NCBI RefSeq assembly: GCF_029852145.1
Contig: NC_079973.1
Coordinates: 25,934,422 to 25,998,421 of the forward strand
Length of the DNA stretch: 64,000 bases
Source: Microplitis mediator
Lineage: Eukaryota > Arthropoda > Insecta > Hymenoptera > Braconidae
Reading direction: 5' to 3'
A model generated the notes under the pieces. That model was not told where the DNA came from. It worked only from the letters and a program-made list of their open reading frames with translations, and did no database searches. A program made the translations under genes and the position numbers. Below, in pieces: positions 1 through 13,250 of this stretch (position 1 is its first letter; the number at the start of each line of letters is the position of its first letter).

Positions 1-472
1 ATATTAACGACGAGTTCAGCATTCCAGGTACCCGGGAGTGTGTAACTACGGCCTCGCATCATCACATAGGTTCATGTATATATATTTATGCCGGTACAAA
101 CTCAACATTGGAATAATTGTCAAACGGTCTGTGCAGTTTCACGTAAACACGATGACGGATGTCGCTTAGAAAATAATTCCGATCCTCCCATCCTCTATTG
201 CACCTACCAGAAACCAGAACTACTGAGTACACTTTCCAGAGCTGTAATATCTACACAATATACCAATACATACATGTATAGATTTACACAACGTATACAA
301 GAACAGTAAATAGTTGTAGAGCACAGGTATATAGATGAAGAGAATAGTTGGTGTGGCGGTAGGAAACTGGTCAGCCACTGAATTGGGTATCTATCGACAA
401 GCGCATAGCTTCCTATTAGCAAGCCACTTCATACAGACGAGATCCTGCAGGCTCTCGGCTCGTTTCTGCAGG

Positions 473-508
473 ACGATATCGTATAAATGTGTCGTTAATT
501 ACTTACCC
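473..508 (+). other. Duplicated conserved block X, copy 1
   Basis: This 36-base block matches 13,002-13,037 with two mismatches, both C/T. It contains the homeodomain-type core TTAATTA. Block Y follows downstream in the same order at both places. The flanks are pyrimidine-rich and do not align. A conserved enhancer piece is the favoured reading (inference); a decayed transposon is the alternative. Confidence 0.75.
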
Positions 509-524
509 CGCGGCCGCGACTACC

Positions 525-569
525 GCTCTCACTCACTTTCTCTCTCTCTCTCTTTCTCTGTTTCTCTTC
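525..569 (+). repeat. CT-rich pyrimidine tract
   Basis: Almost pure pyrimidine run, with a (TC)n core at about 540-552. It lies between conserved blocks X and Y; the same interval of the second copy near 13.1 kb is also pyrimidine-rich but of a different length. Confidence 0.85.
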
Positions 570-782
570 CGAATGATACCACTTCCTCCGCCCCCGATAT
601 GGGAGCATCAGTGCCGTTGGATCCTATAGGTAGTTGAGGTGGCTCTTGTGTCCCCCAACGTACCAACGTATTCTCGAACACACACCCCGCACCGTCACTC
701 GTTTCTCCTCGTCTAGTGGCTCTGCTTCTACCTCCTCTTCATCCTCCACCTCATCCTCTTTCTGGTGCACGTTATAGCGTCG

Positions 783-830
783 CGTGTTAAGGAAACTAAT
801 GTTTATTTGAAAAACTAATTGAACGGGACT
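783..830 (+). other. Duplicated conserved block Y, copy 1
   Basis: Positions 783-808 match 13,199-13,224 with two mismatches in 26 bases, including the forkhead-type word TGTTTATTT. A shared TAATTGAAC follows shortly after in both copies. It lies 274 bases after block X here, against 161 bases in the second copy. Confidence 0.75.
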
Positions 831-1180
831 CTCGCGTCTACAGCCAGCAATTAAACGAGATTACTGCAGTACCGTGAAGCTCCGGCAGTTGGCTGGAGAG
901 GAGGGGAATTAGATAGTACGGTAAGATATGGAACGCGTAATGTTTAACTACGCCGGCAGCTCTCTGAAGCGCCACCAATAATTAATTGTTAGCTCGATAC
1001 ACTCGCTCTGGTGTGTGCTGGTGCTATCAAAAACCCGAGAGATCCCATGGGCGCAGCCTCGTTCACGCCTGCCGCCAAGCTAAATTTTTTTTCTCTTACT
1101 GCTCTCCGCGCGACCCTCGCTTCCTCTTTCCGATCACACGACTGCTTTTCTCTGCACCCTTTTAACGCCCGTACAGTCCT

Positions 1181-1278
1181 ACAACGACAGCAACAACGAC
1201 AACAACAGCAACCCATTGGAAGTACGTTACGACAACGAAGCGAGCGACCGAGCGACCGACAGCAGCAGCAGCAGCAGT
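1181..1278 (+). repeat. CAA/CAG trinucleotide-rich tract
   Basis: An imperfect (CAA/CGA/CAG)n tract at 1181-1213 and an (AGC)n run at about 1259-1278. Open frames over it encode only glutamine or serine runs with no recognisable domain, so they are not called as genes. Confidence 0.85.
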
Positions 1279-3676
1279 ATCACTCGCACAACTATTTTTC
1301 CTCTTGCTCGATCTCGTGTGCACCCTCTTTCGGCTCGTTTGATTCGGCTGGTGATTCGACGGCAAGTTGCCCGAAACCGATATTCGCCACGGCAATTGAA
1401 CCGCGATTTATCGTTCTACAGAACGAGCAACAACCGGAGACCTAAGCCAAGAAAATGTTTGCTCGTCAAATATCGTAAATACTTGAATATATTTCATCGA
1501 CCGGACGACTGATGCACAAGAGTTCCTCTATTAAATTTTTTTTAAAATAAATTATTTTTTACTTAAAAGTATCGACTCTGCGCTGTACATTTAATATCAA
1601 ATATTTAAATTACTATTATTATTATAATAGTCAGAATGTAACAATTCTGTAGACACTACATCAGTGAGTTATTTATTCCCTCCGAGAAGTAGATAAAATA
1701 CGTGTAGGCCCCAGGCTATTATTGGGTATTTCTAAATCCGTAGAAGCTGAGAAAGGTACTACTGAAATGTAATATCAACCGAGATACGTCCATCTCTTTT
1801 CCCCACAAATAAACACATATAAGTATACATATATTCTCATGTACCCTTGAAGTAATAGCACTGGTGTACATGAAAACGATACGCTGCCACGATACTAGTT
1901 ATCTGGTGTACTCGGCGCGGGACCTTCTCCATAGCTTGGTCATCCTTTTCCGCCTATCTCATCGTGCTCACTTCTCTCTCCCTCTCTCTATCTTCCTCTG
2001 GACCTCCGTCGACTCATTTTGCAAGCGAGCATTAAGTGCGACGTCGGAAATATACGTGCAGGAGGATCATGCAGAAACAGCAGTGGCTGCACGTGTATAC
2101 GAGTGTGGCTTGGGGCCTCAGGGACACTCTGCTGTCCCAGCAAACCTCTTGTTCCACACAGGACCATCTAGACACCTACATCTACACAATATTGTGTCTG
2201 CTTGTTACCTATTATATAGATATATATATATGTATATATTTACGTCCACGGACATACAATATACTCTCTGTACTTTATATAGGTACACGATGAGAATGAG
2301 GGTGTAAAGGGTAGACGATAGACTGCTCGCAGCTCTCGTGGACTCTGCAAAACAGGCATGCACACCTTCTGGCCCTTCGCCACCCTCTGGCTCCACATCC
2401 GAGCACTCGACTTACTGCTCAGGGTAAGCGCGAGCCAAGTCCTTCCCCTCTACTCTGCTCTGCTCAGCTCAGCTCTCAGCTCCTCTCATAGCTTTTACAA
2501 CGTGTTATATACCGACGATATATTTCGTAGGCATGTAGGTTGGCTGCAGTGTGTTCGGACATTTTGCAGTGTGGTGAGAGTCAAGAAGAGGGCCGACGTT
2601 ACTTTGGGTGGCTGTGTTGTCGTGAAGCAGTAGTCGAGAAGCCGGTTCGGTCCCACTGCCGATACTTGGTGCAGATTTAATGCAACACTGTAATATGATA
2701 GTGTCCGTTCGCCGAGCCAAGACCTATACACTTACCGGGTTCTGGTACACCACCCACTCCTCTAGGGTTGTATACGAGCACCAGCCTGCCACAGAATGCC
2801 ATCCTGGCAAGTTTGTAACTTATAATTATTATCCGAGTAGAGACGGTTATGCAGCAGCGTCATCCCCGTTAGTAACGAGATGAATGCGCGACGCCGACGT
2901 CCGTTCCCTTAAGAGGGATGCCATTAAGGGACGTCCATGGGTTAATTTAAGACGGTTAGACTCTTGCCCAGCCATCCGATAAATTCTCGTCGGTCCAAAC
3001 TCACTCTCTACTACTGTGCACACTCTGTAGACTGTGTAGTATCGAGTGTACTTGCGTCGGCTGATTGAATAGAAATTTAAAAATTTTACAGGCCGCGTGT
3101 TAAGTCGGTGTAAATAATTATTTGGTAATAATGAGGTCGCAATATTTCATGGGGTGAAAATCAACAAACAGATCGCCTAATCGCCGTGCCAGCGGCAGCG
3201 ATAACAAATGGAAGCCACTCATTGGCCGACAATTTATAATCCCTCGCACGCACACATGCACTCAGCACTGCGAGAACTGTGAGCGCGAGTGAGTGAATGA
3301 GTGAATGAGTGGGTAAGTGATAGTACGGTGGTGAAATAGAGAGTAATGGAGAGTAGTAGTAGGGTTGCTTCTGTCTGCAGTTAGAGAGATACGCCCGGTA
3401 CCCGTACAGAGCAACCGAGCATCGACATAACATTCCACGTTAACCAAATTATGATTTAAGCTCACACATTATTGTCGACACACCGCGATTGTTCACATCC
3501 AAATAGTTCTCATCGTTTAAAAGCAATCACATTAATTATATTATTATTATTATTAATAATAAATACACCCGTACATGTAACTCTGAAAATGAAAATCGTA
3601 ATTTAAAGGATAAATGCTCGTCGAGTTAAATCTCGGGCTTCTTGGGTGTACGAGGAATCACAAACTCTGTCCTAGT

Positions 3677-3780
3677 CGGTGGTAATAAAAGTGATGTACG
3701 AGTCTGCAGCAGCATGGTCGTAGTCGAAGACGTGGCCGGAGTCACTCGTCAGGTTTACGTCCGGAGCGTTCATCATCGGG
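3677..3780 (+). other. Duplicated conserved module Z, copy 1
   Basis: A 21-base run at 3682-3702, ending GATGTACGAG, is identical to 41,771-41,791. About 60 bases later, 3763-3775 (GGAGCGTTCATCAT-like) resembles 41,811-41,825 (GGAAGCGTCCATCAT-like). The order and strand are the same in both copies and the spacing differs. Function unknown; a duplicated regulatory module is the inference. Confidence 0.6.
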
Positions 3781-3971
3781 TGACAGACTTCATTGCTCGG
3801 CCCCACCAAACAGCCATTCCTCCCTGCGTGTCCTCACTCGTCCTTGTCCTCGTCCTGCTCCTAGTCGTACTCGTACTCGAAGTCTACTACGCTCTCAGTG
3901 TCCTCGAGCGCGACCTCGACCGCCTCCTTTTCATCCTTTACTCTTTCCCCCGCTACTATATCTGCTGCCGA

Positions 3972-4002
3972 GTCTTCTTCTTCTTCTTCTTCTTGTTCTT
4001 CT
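3972..4002 (+). repeat. (TTC)n microsatellite
   Basis: Near-perfect TTC/TCT trinucleotide run with one GTT interruption. Confidence 0.9.
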
Positions 4003-5706
4003 ACTGCTGGGGGTGCTGGAACTGGTACTGCTGTCTATGGCGCCATACTCAGCACTACTCAGAGACGGGCAGCTTACGATAATATACGACCGCGAACTCG
4101 ACGACGACACGTTTTCGATGCTTCCCCGCATACTTGAGCAATTTTATCTCAACTGACGTAGTTACAGTAGTGAGACTTTTCGAGTCATTAAAAACTCTTT
4201 TAAACCCATAATTCATGTTCATATAAAACATTCAACTAAATTTATTGTTAATAACATTTAAATAATAATAGTTACAGTAATAAGAGTTGAGATAAAGAAA
4301 AATTGACAAAGAATAATGGGAAATAAAGAGTTTAAAATTTTTTTCACTCGAGAAAACTTGAGAGAGACAACATGGACCGTCCGCACCATTAGATCCAACG
4401 TAATTGTGCGGTATCTACGATCCGTGGAAGGTTATTCAACTGGGTCTTTCCAGCGCCGGTGGCGTAATTAGTGAAAGTAGAGGAATAAAAAATAATACTA
4501 ATAATAAAAGAGAAAAAAGGTAAAATAAAATAGCGAAAGGAGAAATGAGGATGGGAGCAAGCAAGAGTGGAGAAAAAAGGGGGCGTCGGCAGAAGGGTAA
4601 CCATAAAAGTTTATGCTCTCCATATGTTGTAATATAGTCAGTAGCAAGCGGCAGGCACGGGGATCGGTAAAATATGCGGGCAATAAGTATGGATTGTTAT
4701 TAACACGGGGCGCGGTGTCCGCCGCGTTTCTGAATCCATTACCTCCGCATGGCGGCTGAAATACCGGCCGATATATCCGGCCTCTGTGTATACGTCCCAC
4801 ACCGATCCATACCAACTGAGAGAGGGAGGGAGAGGGAGAGTGAGAGAGCATAGACCGTATGAATGGATTAGCAGGTACAGTGGGCTGCGGTTCAAATTAC
4901 GATCGGATTTCATGTACGTTGCCAGCATGTTCCTATACCGACTAACATATCCTATGATATGCTAAAGTGTTACCAGACATCTATTTCTAACCCTTTTTTC
5001 CATCTTTCTTTCTTACATCACATCGCGAATAAAAGAAAATGTTTCATTACCCGGTTGACCGAATTAAAATTTAAATAACGATTTAATTTGTCGGCCTGCT
5101 GAGGGATTTCCCGGCAAAGTAAAAGAAACAAATCGACGGCAGGCGATTCCCTCACTCGCTAACTCTTAAAATGGAAAGACAAATAATGTAGGTGGTCGAG
5201 CGAGTGATGAGACTGGTTTGGCTTTAACTAGACGCAATCAAGTGAGAAGTCGTAACCGCACACGGTACCGACGGAGGAACAAGAGAGGAATGAAGACTAA
5301 CATCGTTGTGCTCGGCGGCTAACCAGAAGTAATGCTGCTGTGGATCAATCCGGGCTGTCCGCTGGAAGTCTTAAGCCTCGGGTCTCTATTCGATTCCCAC
5401 ATCCCCAGGGACATTCGTGAAAATCTTCACGGTTTCCTTTCCGACGTATTCACTCTATTTACTTTATTTTATTTATTGTTATTTGTTTTGCTACATTAAA
5501 GTCTATCGTCGTGTTGTGTTATTAAGAATAAATAATATAAATTTTTTATTTAAAAATATTATCAGCTGTTTGCATAAATTGTAAATAAATTCGTTGGTAC
5601 GTGTCTCGATGTGATATCTATCCTCTGATTCAACACGGAAGAAATCCTTCACGGTTCCCGGAGGAGTAAGCTTTCGCGGAAATTGTCTTTTTCTTTAGCT
5701 CGTTCC

Positions 5707-5741
5707 AGCAGCAGAGGCAGTAGCAGCAGCAGCAGCAGCAA
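5707..5741 (+). repeat. (AGC)n microsatellite
   Basis: Imperfect AGC run ending in about seven uninterrupted AGC units. It appears to be non-coding. Confidence 0.9.
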
Positions 5742-7073
5742 GTGGGAGTGAAGGAGTAGAGAAGAAGCACGAGGATGCTCTTGTCAGCGGCGGGGAGAGC
5801 TCGAAACGGCGTGTCGGATGAGACGGAGTTAACTCGGGTTGATTTACCCGGTGGTGGCACAGCGCTCAGACACGTAGCACCAGATTTAGTGAGACGTCGT
5901 GACGCCGCGACGGATACATAGATATCTTCCAGGGACGTACCTTCACCCTTGCTCCGTCCAGAGTCTGCTTTTGCTGGTAGTGCTGTCTGGTAGGACGAGC
6001 GCGAGCGTTCTCCGCAAACGGGAAGTAGCCCGTGCACATAAATTAGAACCGCGACATCTCGAGGACGACAGAGTGCAAGAGAGACTCAGCTCGGGCTAGC
6101 GTAAGAGAAACATAACACGAGTTTGAGGGGATGCACACAGATCCAGCTAGCTTGCGAATAAACGACCAACCAAGTGAACAAGAAAATCAGACAAGAGATG
6201 TACGTAAACGACGCTTTCTTGTAATCGCACTTTAAATCATTCTCCCGTGAGTCATTGCGCATTGAAACTAACCCAGTCATAATGAATTATCTTATTCTCC
6301 ATTCATAAATTCATTTTCTCAAAATTACAAAACATTATTCTTATCACTTTTTACCCATATCCAAAGTGTAAACACACAAAAACTTATAAATTAACAATTA
6401 TTTATTGACGTACAATACTATCCAGCTTCTTTTTATTATTTATAGTGATCAGTAAATTTATATCATTATTATACTTTTATAAGAATTAATTACCACGATT
6501 CTAAATGTAAATGTTTTCAGAGTTGCCACTAGCGGAAAAAAGTTAACTCGCAATCGCAGTTACTCAACTTGCTTTTTTTTTATTTATTTATTTTTTTCCC
6601 GTCTGGTTTTCATTTTTTGGGGACGAAGATTAATAGTCGAGTAAGGTTTGGGAAATCATCGTAAATTAGAGGAATAATAAACCGGTGAGGTGATTTGATA
6701 AGAGAAAAAGTGATCCCGCTATTACGATCACCTGTTTATTTCGCACGAGAAGGGCAGTAGTCGGTGTGGTGGAGTAGTCCGAGGGATCGGCAAGTATTTA
6801 TCGCTATCCGAAATACATTCATTTTCATTTCGAACATTACAAAGAGGTGGGGGGTAGTAGACCAGGGTATTACGAAGAGCCAATGATATAGTGACTATTA
6901 CCGTCACTACATACCGGGCACAGAGTGATGGCGGGTGACTGCGTGCCTCGATAGCGCTAAGCCTCAGGCAGTAAAATACATTGGTCCGGTGGCTGTGATC
7001 CGGCCGTATCAATGCTGCTCGGCCGTTACGTGTGACCCTCTCACCCTCTCGTCCTCTCTGCGTGTGTCTCCTC

Positions 7074-7105
7074 TTCCACCACCTCCTCCACCTCCTCCAC
7101 CTCTC
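7074..7105 (+). repeat. (CCT/CCA)n tract
   Basis: Pyrimidine-rich CCACCTCCT-type tract. The open frames across it encode proline or leucine/histidine runs only. Confidence 0.8.
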
Positions 7106-8659
7106 ACTCACTCACTGGGAAAGTGAGCAGCCCCTCTGGCCCCATTCCCTCTGTATATCTAACGATACACTATACTATACTATACCAGAGTATTTACTAT
7201 ACAGAGAGTGGGTTTCGACAGTAGCCCACCGAGTGGTACTTGAATGCGATCCCGTTATACGGCACGTCAGCTGGTGATGTATCGGCGATTCGTCGAATGA
7301 CCGGTTCTCTGAAAAAGTCAATAGGGTTTTGCGTCCAGCCGAGGGGACAAAAAAGATCTCGTGCTCCCTTGGGATGCGTATCTTTGTCCACAGTAAAAAC
7401 ATTCGTAATACACGCCTGAGGTTTTACAACTTGTAACAGTTTATATTGATTTTATTTACTTTATTTCCATTTGCTTTACGCTGCTTCGTGTAGACCTGAT
7501 TTGCTTTTTTTTTCCGCTACCCTTTGGCTGCTCTAGTTTTTCAATTTACTTGTTGAGAATAATAAAAACCGAGAGCAGCAAAAAGCTACGAGTGATTGAA
7601 AGCATCAAGTGTAAGTTGGTAAAGAAAAATTAATTGCATTCTTTGTTGAGGAAATCCTACTTCCTTTATCCGCGTGCCAGTGGAAATACCCGGTCGTTTG
7701 TCAGACATGCTGAATTAATGATGATTCCTCTTTGGCTCAAGCCGAATGAGTACCACACTCGCCACCTCCTCTGTCACTAGTCTCTCCTCGGTACTCTCTG
7801 CATCAACCTTACCTTATCCTACTCATACTACTCCTCTTACTACTACTCATTTACTTTAATGCATCCATTAAGACTTTCCTCCCTCGTGTAGTCTGACGTC
7901 CACATAAATATAACTTAATTTTTCCTCAACACCTTCAGCACACATTTTATCCTTTCCTTTTATCCTCACTAACAATCATTATTTATTTTTCATTTAATAT
8001 TCTTCAGCTTTCGGTTCTCAATTTTAAAATCACACTTTGAAACTCAAACTACTCAAACGATAAAAGTTAAATACACAAAGTTTAGTTTTAAATATAACAA
8101 TATAAAAGTACTGGATTGTTATTTCCAAGACGGACGCACCTATTCGACTGCGTTATAGCACCAGTAAATATGTGTATAAATTGGTTTCTCGCAGAGTTCA
8201 CGTAGCGAACTACAGTCTGGCTCTAAACCCAGCCCAGTCTGTATAGAGACAGTACAAAGCAAAGTATCACGTAACGAGGTGGGTTTGCAAGTTCGATTTC
8301 AATTGTCGTTCCAGGACTAGCAGTCGCAGCAAAAGTAGTGCCGGCAGTATAAGACTTTCAGTGAGCAACAACAAGATCCAAGAAAAGGTTTATATTCTGG
8401 TTTTAGTGCTCGGGAAAAGTAATCTCTTATTCGTCGTAGGAAAAGTTGAGCAATTTCCGGACAAGCTCGAGGGCCAACTGAGTGTCGACGGCCTCGTGAG
8501 AATCGTCTTTTCCCCTTTTCGTATACTCGTATATGCCTGCGGTCTCGGCAACTCGTTAAATATGCATGTGCCGAGGGTTGAGAAGCTTTCCAGAAGGATT
8601 CCCCGGTCCATTATAGGTTGTAGGAAAATTTCGTTCGGACCGAGACGCAAGAGGAGTGT

Positions 8660-8715
8660 GGGGGGGGGGGGAACTAAAACAGAAGTAGAAGTAGAAGTAG
8701 AAGTAGAAGCAGAAG
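8660..8715 (+). repeat. G12 run plus (GAAGTA)n repeat
   Basis: Twelve consecutive G at 8660-8671, then a six-base unit GAAGTA repeated about five times at 8681-8715. It is purine-only on the plus strand. Confidence 0.9.
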
Positions 8716-9750
8716 CGCACCAACGACCGTCTTCCTTAATTATCTCGTCGAGTCTAATCGTCGGATGAGTGGACGACAGACCCGGCAGCGTCGACTCTTT
8801 GAGGTATTTCGAGAAGGCACGCGCTCTTGTGTGGGTGTGTACTTTAACATAACTCAAAGCGTGTATGTTAATTCCTCAAACTACAAACTTATGACAACGG
8901 TTACGAGGGTGTGCTAAATTATGCTTGTCACTTCCATTATATTGCCGTGTAAGTGCGATGCAGTGGTGAGTATCCATACATTATTATTAGGTAATAGCTC
9001 TCGTGTTACATTTTCCAATTGACGACAGCAGTGTGAGGGAAACAATGAGGATTATAACAAAGTTACTTCAAGAATTGAACAACTCAACATATCACACAAG
9101 TCAGCACAGCCAGCAAAGTCCCCTTAGTACACCGTTTATATCCAGAGGAGAGTGCAGAGCGTACTGTGACAGCCAAGATAAATCGACGGTTCTTAAGTCG
9201 CGTGCCCGGAAATCGACGACTCGAAGCTTAAGTTTCAACTAGGAATCCTCGAATAGTCCTCCTATTCATTGTTGGACGCACCAATTTGATCAATGTGACC
9301 CAATGTGAGGTAACTATTCGCGAAGGACGTTAAAGACTTATATAGATATCTGTACATATATATATATATAAGGAAATCTAGGAGAATGCTGACGCTCGAC
9401 GAGGAGACGTAATCGTTTTCTCGCGTATTCTCTTTACTTCTATTTGGCAAAAGGAAGACAATCGGTCTCCAAGATTCAATGGACGGAATGGCCGTTAATC
9501 TATACCGAATTACAGACGACAAGGAGAACGACCGAAGTAACTGAGACTGGGTTTGTGCGACCTATTATAACTGAGGTGCGAAAGCGCGTCTACCGACAAG
9601 AGAGTTGCCCGAATGGCTGACTCACTGGGACCGCTATTCAAAATAAAGGAAAGATGGGAGGGTGTCACGGCGGTCGTTGAATCAGAGTTTCAGATAAATC
9701 AAACTATGCAGGACTCTCACTAGCAATTATACTCCCCACTCATCCCATAA

Positions 9751-9790
9751 TAGAGAGCAAGAGAAAGATAGAGAGAGAGAGAGAAAAAGA
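9751..9790 (+). repeat. (GA)n purine tract
   Basis: Run of GA dinucleotides with flanking GAGAAA-type purine sequence. Confidence 0.85.
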
Positions 9791-11543
9791 CTACAAGCAG
9801 TTCGGCAATGGATCTGATTGGTGGTATTGCCGGCGCTATTGCTACTGCTGCTGCTGCTACTGCTGCAATCACACATCTCTCGTGAATAACGTTATTCAGT
9901 TGTTCAGTGGCAATAAACAGTTTCTGTTAATAGCTGTGCGGTAATAGACCGCTGCTGTATAACGAAAGGACTACCCGTAACATTCGTAGAGCCATCGGTA
10001 AAATAGTAACAGCAGATGGTGTAGAGGACAAAGAGAGGAAGAGACAGAGTGGGAGAGAGAAGGATGGCTAGTTTGCTGGCAATGGAGCTAACGCAGAGGG
10101 GCTAACGATTCAGCGGCTGGTGGCGAAGCGAAGCAAGTTGTATCTCACGGATCTGTCGCGTGATTAAGCTTATTAAACGTTTAACTCACGGCGAGTTAGC
10201 TCTCTCCGGCGCGCCACAATTTTGCTCCACTTGTAGTGTGTGAGTAAGAGCAGGGCGGGAGGTAGGGCAGAGTATCATATCATATTATATAGTTGTGCGC
10301 GGGGATTCTATGGAAAATGAAAGAGTGAGAGAGTGAGAGTCGGACTAGAGGGCTGAGGCAAGAGACTGCCAGCGAACAGCCCCACACACCAAATCATTGT
10401 TATTACTGAATATTACGCGGCTGTATCAGACTCCAGACTTGCTGGCCAATAAACTGTGGTTACCTTCCCTAATATCGCGAGTCTATTTCCAACAGCTAAA
10501 ACGCGCCAAGGAGCCACACGTGGCCACTCACGTGTTAACTTGTCAACTATATTATTTAGCCATAAATCCTCTAGAGTTATTATTGTTATTGTTGTTATCA
10601 TTATAAACCCCTAGTTTATTGTTATGCTGCACAAATATTGGTATATTCACGCATGAATAAAAGTAATATGTGTGTAATGTATTTTTCAAGGAGAAATAAA
10701 AATAAAAGCGATGCGCGTGGGGGCAACAAACTATTCGATAAAATAATTCATTGAATATATTTCAATTTCTCGCATATTATGTTGCCCACCGTTACGCTAC
10801 TCTGAAAGAGTAATTCAATGGAAAATATAAATATTCATTTGTGGAAAATTTAAAGCACTCATGTGCGCACGCGTGCGTCTATACCCAATATTATAAATAT
10901 ACATATCTATACGAATATATACTTATATAAATATATATATATATTTATATAGATATAGATGTAGATAAAAATATCCGCACTTATACACACACGAGTTGAT
11001 TTATACCGGTAAAATAATAATTTAATTTTACCACAGTTGGGCACGAGATACAAAATTGCACGACAAAAATAATAAATAAATTTTGCACCGTCCGCTCATG
11101 TCGATTTCAAACGCCGGCGGACGCGAACGAGTCCTCTTCCCCTTTTATTTTATCCACACATACATATAAACGGAGTTTTCCACCTGCCACGGTAAAACCA
11201 GTGGCACAAATCGTTAGCATTTTTTACGAAATATTTATTGTGCCTGTAACTAAATGTAACTGCCTGTATTTGGTTTGGTTCGAGCTTTCGACAGGTGAAT
11301 CGTGATAACTCCTCTTTTCTACGGCATTTTTATTACCAGACATTACAACACATTATATCACGATGACAGATCGCATCAAATAGCTGATGCTGAATGACCG
11401 GTCTGTATATATTTCTCTCTGACGACCAAAAATAAGAACTCTTAACGACTATAAATATATCTATAGATATATGGGTATAAATAGTAAGCGTTATAACGGT
11501 AACGGGAGAGAAACGCAAACGACTCGACAAGCTAAAGTCCCAT

Positions 11544-11700
11544 ATGCGTGAAATGGTTTTGCGGAGGCAGAATAAGCGCGTCGTCGCGTCGTAGAGCGCA
11601 GCACCCCGTCGACGCTAATGGTTGCTGTACAAACATTCATTACTAGCCCGTAGGGGTGGCAATATTGTTATCTTAGATTTATAGATGTAACGGATGGCGG
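11544..11700 (+). other. Duplicated conserved module W, copy 1 (5' part)
   Basis: This interval aligns in order with 25,975-26,097. A 22-base identical run at 11,663-11,684 (containing TTGTTATCTTAG) is followed after three changed bases by the identical ten bases TAACGGATGG. Upstream, TGCGTG-AATGGT and GCTG-ACAAAC words also match. TTATCT is a GATA-factor core (known motif); calling the module an enhancer is inference. Confidence 0.75.
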
Positions 11701-12114
11701 ACACCGCTGTGTGCAGTGAGAACACTGAGAGCAGAGGATACTCATTCGCCAGCTCGGCTCTCTCACTTGGACATTATACCCAGTCTGTTATATATCCACC
11801 TTCACCCCGTCACAGACTAGTCCTGGTACTTGCTCGGTCCACATCCGCAGCGCATTATCAAGCCTTCGGACGATCTACAGCACCCACGTGCGTCGATGAT
11901 CCATAAAATGTTGTCGTACTTTATGCTGGTTAATTACTGTCGTTAGAATGGATAAACACGAGACTAGTCTGAGTTATGGCTGTGAATTCGATTATGATGA
12001 CTCGTATCGTGTTTGTCACGTATAAGACAACCCGAGCCATCGAGGGCCCGAAGCCACTAGCACCGCGGTGGTATCTGAGACACTTGACACCATTAGCGGC
12101 TCCAAACTGCTTCT

Positions 12115-12140
12115 CTCGAGCAGTTAAAGTGATTTGCGAC
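12115..12140 (+). other. Duplicated conserved module W, copy 1 (3' part)
   Basis: The last 14 bases (AAGTGATTTGCGAC at 12,127-12,140) are identical to 26,266-26,279, and the match extends to 21 bases with one mismatch, preceded by CTCGAG versus CTCGAGC. It lies about 420 bases after the 5' part, against about 170 bases in the other copy. Confidence 0.7.
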
Positions 12141-12762
12141 TATCCGAGACCGTTACCTACAACCAACGTTACCACTCCCGTCGCACAGATCCTCCGGCGT
12201 CTTTTCTCTTTGACACTCCTCTTATACATTCTACTCGTTATCGTTCTCGTAGTCTTAACCCTTGCTAACCACAATTGAGCTTCTGGATGATAAAATTTAG
12301 ATTTATATTTTTAAACACCATAAAAAATTTTTATCTCTCCCACATTATTTTTTACAATTTATTTTATTGAAAATAATAAGACGGTTATTGTTACCGCGAT
12401 AATAATTTTATCAATCAGGAGATAGCGTCCGCTAATTAGCAGTAAATAAGAGAAAAAAAAATACTACGTCTATTAGATCGTATAAGATGGGAGCTATAAT
12501 ATTGAGCAATGAATTGTGAGTTATGGTATATAGATATAGTCTTGGAGGGTTTAATTTCCAGATGGGGTGAATGCTGAACAACGTGGTACGTATTATACAT
12601 GGTAGGTGTCGAAGAGTAGGCAGCCTCTCAAATCCACATTAAGTTCGAACGACGCGTTTTATTAACCCTTTTTAATGCATATTAACTAGTCTCGAGCTCA
12701 GCAAAAATTAATGGAAGAATCGGTGGGAGCTGGGTCATGGGCTTGGTCTCTTCTTTCGTTTC

Positions 12763-12803
12763 TCCTCTCTTCTCTTCTCTTCTCTTCTCTTCTCTTCTCT
12801 TTT
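12763..12803 (+). repeat. (TCTCT)n pentanucleotide microsatellite
   Basis: Around eight near-perfect five-base units within a longer pyrimidine tract. Open frames across it on both strands encode only short repeated peptides. Confidence 0.92.
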
Positions 12804-13001
12804 CTGCTCTACTAGCATCAGTATTACTGATATCACCAGTAGTTTGCGAGAAAGCAAGAGAACCAAGAGCGTATATAGCGGTTGTATATAGCGTAGGTGG
12901 TGTTGGAGAGGACCAGGAACATTCAGGAGTATCACCGTTAGCACTCGCTATTAGCAGGGTTCTTCATTGGTGCCAGCAGCCCGCACGGCCCTCTCTTGCA
13001 A

Positions 13002-13037
13002 ACGATATCGTATAAACGCGTCGTTAATTACTTACCC
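13002..13037 (+). other. Duplicated conserved block X, copy 2
   Basis: Matches 473-508 at 34 of 36 positions, with TTAATTA kept. Block Y follows at 13,199, as in copy 1. The duplicated pair lies 12.5 kb apart in the same orientation. Confidence 0.75.
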
Positions 13038-13198
13038 GGTGCTCATGGACACCCCTTTCCACTCATATCTACTACCCGGTTCTCTTTTCCTCTCTACTCC
13101 CTCTGATACTCTGTTCTCATAGCTCCAGTACCACTCGTGTACACTTTTCTCTCTTTCCACTTGACTCCCGTCGCCACCGCCACCGCGTTACGATGCCA

Positions 13199-13250
13199 CG
13201 TGTTAAAGAAACGAATGTTTATTTCCAACTAAAAAAATTCTAATTGAACA
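13199..13250 (+). other. Duplicated conserved block Y, copy 2
   Basis: Matches 783-808 at 24 of 26 positions, including TGTTTATTT, then shares TAATTGAAC at a slightly different spacing. The intervening A-rich bases are not conserved. Confidence 0.75.

Larger units (their letters stand above)
1..2900. other. Gene-free stretch with repeat tracts and one duplicated module
   Basis: No coding exon is supported here. The open frames present are short, overlap on both strands, and are built from low-complexity sequence. What the stretch holds is a conserved module (blocks at 473-508 and 783-825) that recurs near 13 kb, a pyrimidine tract at about 525-569, CAA/CAG-type tracts at 1181-1213 and 1259-1278, and AT-rich DNA at about 1530-1660. 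CpG dinucleotides are frequent, as in other gene-poor regulatory DNA of Hymenoptera. An exon of a long gene that starts or ends outside the window cannot be excluded. Confidence 0.6.
2901..8200. other. Gene-free stretch with one duplicated module
   Basis: No supported exon. It holds one copy of a duplicated non-coding module (3677-3780), a weak possible relative of block Y at 3093-3125, a TTC tract at 3972-4002, an AGC tract at 5707-5741, a CCT/CCA tract at 7074-7105 and an AT-rich patch at about 6290-6500. The intervals 4880-5680 and 7260-7900 show nothing recognisable. Confidence 0.55.

Noticed and set aside
5341..5410. Possible tRNA because of an ATTCGATTCCC B-box-like word
   Set aside because: No matching A box or acceptor stem at the required spacing.
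8390..8857. 155-codon open frame, minus strand, with a Ser-Thr repeat
   Set aside because: The repeat is the translated GAAGTA microsatellite and the proline run is the translated G12 homopolymer; no domain.
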